Part shown: one piece after another, positions 16,329-22,217 of the stretch | How the letters are laid out: every line of letters starts with the position of its first letter | How positions within the stretch are numbered: the first letter of the stretch is position 1 | Source: an uncultured Collinsella sp. | GTDB lineage: Bacteria > Actinomycetota > Coriobacteriia > Coriobacteriales > Coriobacteriaceae | DNA: 64,000 nucleotides | Reading direction: 5' to 3' | Assembly: GCA_900541045.1 (NCBI GenBank) | Contig: UQID01000007.1 | Location: 22,899-86,898, forward strand | Notes under the pieces: generated by a model | What the model was told of the DNA's origin: nothing | The model's input: the letters and a program-made list of their open reading frames with translations, nothing else | Database searches by the model: none | Translations under genes and position numbers: made by a program

Positions 16329-17420
16329 ATGCAAACAAACCCTTTTAAGCCCACAGCAGGTAAAACACCCCCCACGATTATCGGCCGCGAAGATGTACTC
16401 GAAGAATTCAGTGAAGGCCTCACCAACGGGCCTGGTGCCCCTGGGCGCCTAATGCGCATAGCCGGCGTCCGTGGAACGGGCAAGACGGTCCTCCTTGACG
16501 AGTGCTCACGTTTGGCGCAAAGCCGTGGCTGGACGGTCATAAAAGAGGTCGCAACCGAGGGACTTTGCCAGCGCATTCTCGAACAGCTGCAGCCCAAATT
16601 CCAGGCCAAACACGCCAGATTTGAGCCCACCGTAGCTGGCATATCCATCGGCAGCATAGATATTGAGCGAATCGGCCCATCGCTACGCGACGCCATGAGA
16701 CAGACAATATCCAAGAATGGAAATGGCCTGCTCATCACTCTCGACGAGGTTCAAGACGCAGAGCTCGATGAGGTCCGAACGCTCTCCATTGCGATTCAGC
16801 AGGTTATCGGCGAAGACCTTGATATCGCCTTTGTTTTTGCGGGGCTGCCTTCGATGATTGAAAGCATCATCAACGGAAAGACACTTACGTTTTTGCGCCG
16901 TGCCCTCCCCTTTGACCTGAAGGCTGTGGCAGTAACCGAAGTGTCGTACTCCCTCGAGGAAACCATTGAAGCGTCTGGCATGGAGTTGCAGCCAGGTATT
17001 GCCGGCCAACTTGCCGAGGCAACGCAAGGCTACCCCTTTATGATTCAGCTCGTTGGATATTACGCATGGCAACTGGCACGACGCGCCCATACAACTGTAA
17101 TTGGAGAGGAAGAGGCAAAGCGAGGCATCGCAACAGCACGCGAACGCTTCTGCGCAATGGTGATTGAGCCCGCGCTGCAGCGCATTCCGCCCACGTGCAT
17201 CGCTTATCTGCTGAGCATGGCGTCCTTAGGGCAGACGAGCTCGACCAGCATGGTTGCCGATGACTTAAACAAGACACCTCAACAGGTAAGTTCCATCCGC
17301 AGTCGTCTGCTGAGAGAGTCGATCATTGAGGCGCCCTCGTACGGCAAGGTCTCATTTGCCATCCCCTACATGCGCGACTACCTCAACGAACACAAAGCCG
17401 AACTGGAAGCTGAACTGTAG
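16329..17420 (+). CDS. AAA ATPase with C-terminal winged-helix region
   Basis: About 363 residues. Walker A as GVRGTGKTVLL, Walker B as LLITLDEVQD, sensor-like FVFAGLPSMIES, and a C-terminal helical part (TSSTSMVADDLNKTPQQVSSIRSRLL, in part) resembling the winged helix of archaeal-type ATPases and ORC/Cdc6-like proteins. Such stand-alone ATPases are often found next to mobile or defence genes; the true role is unknown. ATG 16329 is preferred over GTG 16320 because AAAGG is 8 bp upstream of the ATG. Confidence 0.8.
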   Translation: MQTNPFKPTAGKTPPTIIGREDVLEEFSEGLTNGPGAPGRLMRIAGVRGTGKTVLLDECSRLAQSRGWTVIKEVATEGLCQRILEQLQPKFQAKHARFEPTVAGISIGSIDIERIGPSLRDAMRQTISKNGNGLLITLDEVQDAELDEVRTLSIAIQQVIGEDLDIAFVFAGLPSMIESIINGKTLTFLRRALPFDLKAVAVTEVSYSLEETIEASGMELQPGIAGQLAEATQGYPFMIQLVGYYAWQLARRAHTTVIGEEEAKRGIATARERFCAMVIEPALQRIPPTCIAYLLSMASLGQTSSTSMVADDLNKTPQQVSSIRSRLLRESIIEAPSYGKVSFAIPYMRDYLNEHKAELEAEL

Positions 17421-17444
17421 AGGCGCCAATATCCCAGAGGACAG

Positions 17445-17480
17445 CAGGCCCCAAGCCGGTGTAGGCTTGGGGCCTGTTTT
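17445..17480 (+). terminator. Terminator of the AAA ATPase gene
   Basis: CAGGCCCCAAGCC (17445-17457) with GGCTTGGGGCCTG (17464-17476), a perfect 13-bp stem with a 6-nt loop followed by TTTTG. Confidence 0.9.
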
Positions 17481-17499
17481 GTAGCTTTGCTCTTTTGAG

Positions 17500-18753
17500 C
17501 TATGCGCGCTCGTATTTCGTGGCGCGTCCTGTCCCCCGCCTTACGATCGAGTTTCGGTTGAGCAAAGATTCAAGCGCCGTCAACGTGCGCGTGCGGCTCA
17601 ATCCCGTCTGTTGCTCAATCTCACCCCGCGACAGTATTCGTCCGCCTGACAAAACCTTGAGAACCTGGACCTCTTCCTCAGACCCTTCAAAGGCATCGAT
17701 AACGGGCAATGTGACGGCCACCATGCCGCCGCGAACATCAAATACCGGCTGGCTCAAAGAATCTCGATACGCACGCCTGATTCGCGCGATTCCCGTACCA
17801 AATTTCTCGATGTAATCCAGCTTTAGAAAGACCTCAGCGACAATTGGGTTTCTGAGCACGGATATCTGCCCATACAGGTATTGTTCCGTCGTCAAACCGG
17901 CGGGTAGCGATCCGGGGGAAGTCACAACGACGCGATCATTGTACAAAGCGATTTGAACATTCGCCCGAACGTCCCATGTCCGATGCACCAAAGCGTTTGC
18001 GACAGCTTCGCGGAACGCCTCAAGAGGAATTCGATCGGTTTGGACGCGTTCCATCCCCTCGATACGTTCATAACGGTAGTAGCGTGCAAACATAGCAACC
18101 GCCCTGTCCACCTGCTCAATTGCGGATAGACCTGTCGCCGTCTCGCGATCCAAGATCACATCCTCGGTATCGCCAAAACGGACGCAGTCAATGCCCGGAA
18201 AATCATTCTTATCCGCCAAAATCGCCGCGGCATTGGTATAGCCATCCTTGCCGAGCAAGCGGAGCGTACGCATGATATCCGGCGTTAGCTCGGAAATGCC
18301 GAGGTGTTCAACACACTTATGCTCAAGCGTGTGAAAACTCAAGTCCTGGCGAGCCGACGCGAGCGCGTCGAACGTTACGTTGCTGCCTTCGAGCGTCAGC
18401 CTGCCATACTCAAACCGGTCGACCTCGACCGTCGCCGAATCGTTTCGCCTGTAAGCCTTTCCCTTGCTTCGATAAGGTTTGTCCTGGCCCTCATAAACCG
18501 TAAGGATTACGGTCCCGTGTTTCTCATCGGGCTCAAGCGAGTAACGGGGGGCTGGATCTAAGCTGTCATTAATCATATTTTCGATGCGCAGACATTCGGC
18601 AACCGGATCTGCAAGACCGACAGCAACGCCCTCGTCATCAACGCCAAACTCAATCTTGCCCGTCCCGTAGTTTGCATAGGCGCTCACCGTTTTAAGAAAC
18701 GTCGGCGTAACGCTTTCCTTGTATTCGACTGTAGGGCTCTCTCTAACAACCAT
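17500..18753 (-). CDS. AlbA_2/Schlafen-type ATP-binding transcriptional regulator (COG2865-like)
   Basis: 417 residues. N-terminal AlbA_2/Schlafen-like region (PTVEYKESVTPTFLKTVSAY ... IEFGVDDEGVAVGL), a central GHKL-like ATP-binding segment (EAVANALVHRTWD), and a C-terminal winged helix (LSRGEIEQQTGLSRTRTLTA). Members are annotated as putative DNA-binding regulators related to the N-terminus of some RecG-like helicases; their function is poorly known. ATG 18753 has GAGAGG about 10 bp upstream; GTG 18759 is an alternative. A striking array of palindromes lies directly upstream. Confidence 0.8.
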   Translation of the reverse strand: MVVRESPTVEYKESVTPTFLKTVSAYANYGTGKIEFGVDDEGVAVGLADPVAECLRIENMINDSLDPAPRYSLEPDEKHGTVILTVYEGQDKPYRSKGKAYRRNDSATVEVDRFEYGRLTLEGSNVTFDALASARQDLSFHTLEHKCVEHLGISELTPDIMRTLRLLGKDGYTNAAAILADKNDFPGIDCVRFGDTEDVILDRETATGLSAIEQVDRAVAMFARYYRYERIEGMERVQTDRIPLEAFREAVANALVHRTWDVRANVQIALYNDRVVVTSPGSLPAGLTTEQYLYGQISVLRNPIVAEVFLKLDYIEKFGTGIARIRRAYRDSLSQPVFDVRGGMVAVTLPVIDAFEGSEEEVQVLKVLSGGRILSRGEIEQQTGLSRTRTLTALESLLNRNSIVRRGTGRATKYERA

Positions 18754-18797
18754 ATGCACCGCACCTCTCTATTCATACTCATCTGAATCGTATTATA

Positions 18798-18924
18798 AGA
18801 CGAAAACCGTTTGCGTACGGATTTCAGACAGACGCAAACGATTTTCGTCTTGATTTACGTCCGGAATTAAGACGCAAATTGCGCTTTCGTACGGCTAAAT
18901 GCCAGACGCAAATCGTTTTCGTCC
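18798..18924. repeat. Array of four 21-bp palindromes upstream of the AlbA_2 gene
   Basis: Units begin at 18798, 18830, 18870 and 18904 (intervals 32, 40 and 34 bp). The best is AGACGCAAACGATTTTCGTC (18830-18849, completed by T). The others keep AGACG-CAAA and TTTCGT ends. Between them a second motif TACGTCCGGAAT or TACGGATTT recurs, and a half unit AGACGAAAA follows at about 18944. It lies 45 to 170 bp upstream of the AlbA_2 gene start on the opposite strand and probably is a multi-site operator. Confidence 0.75.
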
Positions 18925-18952
18925 GTCAATACGTCCGCAATCCAGACGAAAA

Positions 18953-18981
18953 AGCCCCGAGCTCATATTGAACTCGGGGCT
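18953..18981. terminator. Bidirectional hairpin
   Basis: AGCCCCGAG (18953-18961) with CTCGGGGCT (18973-18981), an 11-nt loop; TTTTTCG follows on the minus strand and CTTTGT on the plus strand. No intact gene ends here, so it may be left from a decayed gene. Confidence 0.6.
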
Positions 18982-19025
18982 CTTTGTGCCGCGCATCTAT
19001 GAGAGGAGAAATTCGATGCGTACGG

Positions 19026-19280
19026 GCGCTACTCCATGTAGTCACCCTGAATGGCGGCAACCTCGTCGTTCCCCGCCTGATGGGCGTGCTCAAGGCATCC
19101 GTTCCCCTCTTTATCGACGTTACGGGCAAAAAGCTCGTCGAGGAGACCATCCGCACGCACCGCGGCGTGGCCGACGCCATCGAGGCGCGCAACCCCACCG
19201 CCGCGCACGACGCCATGTATCTGCACCTGGTCTACAACCGCAACATGATCGCGGAAGGCGCGATGGCGAAAAGCGAGTAA
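19026..19280 (+). pseudogene. Remnant of a GntR/FCD regulator (C-terminal fragment)
   Basis: About 85 codons that read GGNLVVPRLMGVLKASVPLF ... THRGVADAIEARNPTAAHDA and MYLHLVYNRNM. This is the last part of an FCD ligand-binding domain: an H-R-x-I-x-x-A-I-x-A-R-x-P-x-x-A pattern followed by a terminal helix. No winged-helix N-terminus exists upstream, where the sequence is a hairpin and the palindrome array. It probably marks the loss of a former local regulator of the dhuD/dhuI genes. Confidence 0.7.
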
Positions 19281-19319
19281 GGGCATCGCGACAACCGATT
19301 TCAACCGTTCACCTTTTAA

Positions 19320-19335
19320 AAGTGAACGTTCACCT
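19320..19335 (+). promoter_or_regulatory. UxaR-like operator upstream of dhuD
   Basis: AAGTGAACGTTCACCT (one position off the perfect palindrome) about 105 bp before dhuD, flanked by a half-site CCGTTCACCTTTT at 19304-19316 and by ATGAACGTTTC at 19412-19422 just before the ribosome site. A partial KdgR-like half-site ACCGATTTCAACC lies at 19294-19306. Confidence 0.7.
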
Positions 19336-19438
19336 ATTTTTAGGAGAATAGGGGCGTCAATTCCTCCGCTTCTCCTATACTGAGCTTGTATTAAAAGCAA
19401 GACTTATATAGATGAACGTTTCTTTTGAAAGGATCGCT

Positions 19439-20248
19439 ATGTCTGATCTTATGGACAGCTTCCGTCTGGACGGCAAGGTCGCACTGGTAACCGGCGCCAC
19501 CTATGGCATTGGCATGGCTATCGCCGAGGCGCTCGGAGAGGCTGGCGCCAAGATCGCCTTTAACGCACGTCACGCCGACAAGGTAGCCGAGGCCGAGAAG
19601 CACTACCGCGAGCTGGGCTTTGAGGCTCATGGTTACGTGGCAGACGTCACCGACGAGGCCGTCGTCGCCGAGCTCATCGCCAAGATCGAGGCCGACTTTG
19701 GCACCACGCCCGACATCCTGGTCAACAACGCCGGCGTTATCCAGCGCACCCCGATGCTCGACATGAGCGCCGAGGACTTCCGCCGCGTCGTCGATGTTGA
19801 CCTCAACGCACCGTTTATCGTGTCCAAGGCCTGCCTGCCCGGCATGATCGCCAAGGGCCACGGCAAGATCATCAACATCTGCTCGATGATGAGCGAGCTG
19901 GGTCGCGAGACCATCGCCGGCTATGCCGCCGCCAAGGGCGGACTCAAGATGCTCACCAAGAACATCTGCTCGGAGTTTGGCGAGGCCAATATCCAGTGCA
20001 ACGGCATTGGACCCGGCTACATCGCCACGCCGCAAACCGCACCCCTGCGCGAGACGCAGCCCGACGGCAGCCGCCACCCGTTTGACCAGTTCATCATTGC
20101 CAAGACGCCGGCCGCCCGTTGGGGCACGCCCGAGGATCTGAAGGGCCCCGCCGTGTTCCTGGCCTCCGACGCCTCGAACTTCGTCAACGGCCACATCCTC
20201 TACGTCGACGGCGGCATCCTGGCATATATCGGCAAACAACCTGCTTAG
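19439..20248 (+). CDS. dhuD: SDR oxidoreductase, 2-keto-3-deoxygluconate dehydrogenase (DhuD/KduD type)
   Basis: 269 residues, short-chain dehydrogenase. NAD(P) motif GATYGIGMAIAE, NNAG, and the catalytic S-Y-x-x-x-K (Ser in ICSMMSELG, Tyr and Lys in GYAAAKGG). Closest known functions are reduction of 3-deoxy-D-glycero-2,5-hexodiulosonate (DK-II) to KDG and gluconate 5-dehydrogenase; the neighbouring RpiB-family isomerase points to the streptococcal-type DhuD-DhuI pair. Start at 19439 with GAAAGGATCG; the longer frame from 19412 overlaps operator-like DNA. Confidence 0.85.
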   Translation: MSDLMDSFRLDGKVALVTGATYGIGMAIAEALGEAGAKIAFNARHADKVAEAEKHYRELGFEAHGYVADVTDEAVVAELIAKIEADFGTTPDILVNNAGVIQRTPMLDMSAEDFRRVVDVDLNAPFIVSKACLPGMIAKGHGKIINICSMMSELGRETIAGYAAAKGGLKMLTKNICSEFGEANIQCNGIGPGYIATPQTAPLRETQPDGSRHPFDQFIIAKTPAARWGTPEDLKGPAVFLASDASNFVNGHILYVDGGILAYIGKQPA

Positions 20249-20255
20249 GCGCTGC

Positions 20256-20353
20256 GCGGGCTTGAGACGGGCATCTTGCCTTTCATTCGTCGGTCGCGTA
20301 CCCAAGTATGCTTCCCTCCTCTTTCAAGGCAACCTGCTCCGCCTCAAGCCCGC
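20256..20353 (+). other. Structured intergenic element between dhuD and dhuI
   Basis: Outer stem GCGGGCTTGAG (20256-20266) with CTCAAGCCCGC (20343-20353) and inner stem TTGCCTT (20276-20282) with AAGGCAA (20326-20332), enclosing a pyrimidine-rich loop. No T-run follows. It could be an intercistronic RNA structure or an attenuator; it shares a 9-base GGTCGCGTA with leader B copy 1 but not the other boxes. Confidence 0.5.
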
Positions 20354-20389
20354 TCGCTCACCGCGCTCCCACATTTAGGTTCATTTAGT

Positions 20390-20455
20390 AGTTGCGGTGA
20401 AATAGTTCCTGAATAGGCCATCTATCGGGACGAATAGGAACTATTTCACCGCAAG
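20390..20455. repeat. Palindromic intergenic repeat family P1, copy C
   Basis: AGTTGCGGTGAAATAGTTCC (20390-20409) and GGAACTATTTCACCGCAA (20437-20454), the same terminal sequence as the other copies with a different inner core. It ends 25 bp before the dhuI start. Confidence 0.8.
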
Positions 20456-20479
20456 TTAGAAATAGGAAGGTATTTCGCA

Positions 20480-21121
20480 ATGAAGATCGCTCTCATCAAC
20501 GAGAACTCCCAGAACTCCAAGAACCCCATGATCGAGGCTGCCCTCAAGAAGGTTGTCGAGCCCATGGGCCACACCGTCTTTAACTACGGTATGTATGCCG
20601 ACGCCGACTCCAAGCCGCTCACCTACGTTCAGAACGGCATCCTTGCCGCCGTGCTGCTCAACTCCGGCGCTGCCGACTATGTCGTGACCGGCTGCGGCAC
20701 CGGCGAGGGCGCCATGCTCGCCTGCAACTCCTTCCCCGGCGTGCTCTGCGGCCATGTCGCCGACCCGCTTGATGCCTACACCTTCGCCCAGGTCAACGAC
20801 GGTAACGCCGTCGCCATGCCCTTCGCCCTCAAGAACGGCTGGGGCCAGGAGCTCAACCTCGAGTACACCTTCGAGAAGCTCTTCGGCTTTGGTTCGGGCA
20901 ACGGCTATCCTGCCGAGCGTGTTGAGCCCGAGCAGCGCAACAAGAAGATCCTCGACGGCGTCCGCGCTGTGACCATGCGTCCGCTCGTCGACGTCCTGGG
21001 CGAGATCGACCAGGACCTGGTCAAGGGTGCTCTGGCTGGCGAGCACTTCCAGGAGTACTTCTTCGCCAACGCCACCGACGAGGCCATCATCGCCAAGGTC
21101 AAGGAGCTCCTGGGTCTCTAA
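20480..21121 (+). CDS. dhuI: RpiB/LacAB-family isomerase, probable 4-deoxy-L-threo-5-hexosulose-uronate ketol-isomerase
   Basis: 213 residues, RpiB fold (MKIALINENSQNSKNPMIEA; ADYVVTGCGTGEGAMLACN). Typical ribose-5-phosphate isomerases are about 150 residues; the longer form matches DhuI of streptococci, which converts DHU (from unsaturated uronates) to DK-II in place of KduI. Adjacent dhuD, and a GH105 unsaturated uronyl hydrolase elsewhere in the window, support this. No kduI was seen in the window. The specific reaction is an inference; an ordinary sugar-phosphate isomerase is the alternative. Confidence 0.78.
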   Translation: MKIALINENSQNSKNPMIEAALKKVVEPMGHTVFNYGMYADADSKPLTYVQNGILAAVLLNSGAADYVVTGCGTGEGAMLACNSFPGVLCGHVADPLDAYTFAQVNDGNAVAMPFALKNGWGQELNLEYTFEKLFGFGSGNGYPAERVEPEQRNKKILDGVRAVTMRPLVDVLGEIDQDLVKGALAGEHFQEYFFANATDEAIIAKVKELLGL

Positions 21122-21146
21122 TCGCGACCCATCGCAGCTAAACGCA

Positions 21147-21185
21147 AGCGGCGGCCGCCCCAACACGGGACGGCCGCCGCTTTTT
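21147..21185 (+). terminator. Terminator of dhuI
   Basis: AGCGGCGGCCG (21147-21157) with CGGCCGCCGCT (21171-21181), then TTTTGC. Strong rho-independent terminator. Confidence 0.9.
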
Positions 21186-21195
21186 GCTATCAACT

Positions 21196-21214
21196 GGTGC
21201 AATGGGGTCAGGTT
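21196..21214 (+). repeat. 19-bp repeat flanking HepT-MNT module 2, left copy
   Basis: GGTGCAATGGGGTCAGGTT. It matches 18 of 19 bases of the direct copy at 22145-22163 on the other side of the toxin-antitoxin module. Confidence 0.75.
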
Positions 21215-21247
21215 ATCTCACACCATGTTGGCTCAAAGAGAGCAAGA

Positions 21248-21613
21248 TTAGGATTCCTCGATAATCTGTCGGCATGCCGCTGCAAGAGCGGGAAACTCTG
21301 ATGTCACCGCGTCCCAAACCACGGCGCGATCGACGTTGCCGTAATCATGGGCAAGATAGTTACGCATCCCCACTATACCGCGCCACTCAATCTCGGGATG
21401 TAGTCGCTGCGCCTTCTCGGACAGCTTACCCGCCTCCTCCGTCACCCTGAGGGCACACATAAGGAGAGAATCGGCGAGTGTCCTGGCCTTGATGTCATCC
21501 GCATGGAGGAACTCGTCTTCCGTCACACCGAACGCTTTGATTCTCTCGGTCGTCTCATCAATCGCCTCGAGAATCTCCTGGGCGCGCAACGCATCTGATT
21601 TACGGGCGAACAT
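21248..21613 (-). CDS. HepT-like HEPN toxin, module 2
   Basis: 121 residues, start at 21613 (MFARKSDALRAQ); the longer open frame upstream is within the partner gene. The RX4HXY motif is RNYLAHDY. Very similar over its full length to the module 1 protein (for example LADSLLMCALRVTEEAGKLS is identical). It overlaps the end of the antitoxin gene by 14 nt, exactly as in module 1. Confidence 0.87.
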   Translation of the reverse strand: MFARKSDALRAQEILEAIDETTERIKAFGVTEDEFLHADDIKARTLADSLLMCALRVTEEAGKLSEKAQRLHPEIEWRGIVGMRNYLAHDYGNVDRAVVWDAVTSEFPALAAACRQIIEES

Positions 21614-22088
21614 ACAGCACCACACCCTCCCTCTCGATGGCATGCGCAATGTCTTCTCGCAAGTGTTCGCTCGAAACGACGTCGACCTGCTTGCCTGTTG
21701 CCTCTTTGATCTCCTCCGCGAACGAGGAAAGAGCGAATAACCCAAATGTCGCATCGGAATCGACCTCTATACGCAGGTCGATATCGCTATCGGTATTTGC
21801 GTCACGTCGAGCATACGAGCCGAACAACGTGACCGACCGAATCGCCTTTCGAGTACCCGCCGCGCGAGCAACGGCATCCCTGATTTCAGCAACGGTCAAA
21901 ACGTCGGTCTTCGCCTCGTCCCGTTTGACTGAAAGAGAAGGGGTAAATGGAAGCGACCGCTCCCGCAGCATCTGACGCATGAACATGTTGACCGCCACGG
22001 AAGACGTCATGCCGAGCTCCTCGCAGAGCTCGGCAAACGATTCCTTAATTGATGCATCAACACGGACGCTCAAAACTGAAGCACTCAT
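21600..22088 (-). CDS. RelB/DinJ-domain fused to MntA-like nucleotidyltransferase antitoxin, module 2
   Basis: 162 residues. N-terminal RelB/DinJ-type domain (ASVLSVRVDASIKESFAELC ... FMRQMLRERSLPF) nearly identical to module 1, then a divergent linker and a nucleotidyltransferase domain with GSYARRDANTDSDIDL. The near identity of the DNA-binding parts and of the operators suggests that the two modules can cross-regulate. AGGAGG lies before the ATG within the operator. Confidence 0.87.
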   Translation of the reverse strand: MSASVLSVRVDASIKESFAELCEELGMTSSVAVNMFMRQMLRERSLPFTPSLSVKRDEAKTDVLTVAEIRDAVARAAGTRKAIRSVTLFGSYARRDANTDSDIDLRIEVDSDATFGLFALSSFAEEIKEATGKQVDVVSSEHLREDIAHAIEREGVVLYVRP

Positions 22089-22097
22089 CTTAGCCTC

Positions 22098-22129
22098 CTG
22101 TATGACAGTAGCTATACAATATCATACAG
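22098..22129 (-). promoter_or_regulatory. Operator of HepT-MNT module 2
   Basis: CTGTATGA (22098-22105) and TCATACAG (22122-22129) form a perfect 8-bp inverted repeat with 16 bp between the arms. The inner arm overlaps the ribosome site and the centre is AT-rich. Same layout as 9917-9946. Confidence 0.72.
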
Positions 22130-22144
22130 AGAAGCAAGATGACT

Positions 22145-22207
22145 GGTGCAAAGGGGTCAGGTTTGTATGCACCAGATTGGTGCAAAGTAACCTGACCCCC
22201 ATGCACC
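22145..22207. repeat. Inverted repeat flanking HepT-MNT module 2, right side
   Basis: GGTGCAAAGGGGTCAGGTT (22145-22163) and AACCTGACCCCCATGCACC (22189-22207) form a 19-bp inverted repeat (two mismatches), with another GGTGCAAAG in the loop. The left arm is a direct copy of 21196-21214. REP-like hairpin or scar of module insertion. Confidence 0.7.
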
Positions 22208-22217
22208 AAGGGGTTGA

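Noticed and set aside
18798..18955. Possible small CRISPR array
   Set aside because: Repeats are palindromic with irregular 32-40-bp steps, intervals resemble one another, and no cas genes are near; an operator array explains it better.
18899..19351. 150-codon plus-strand frame over the FCD remnant
   Set aside because: Out of frame with the FCD-like sequence, Arg/Pro/His-rich and without similarity; the remnant is in another frame.
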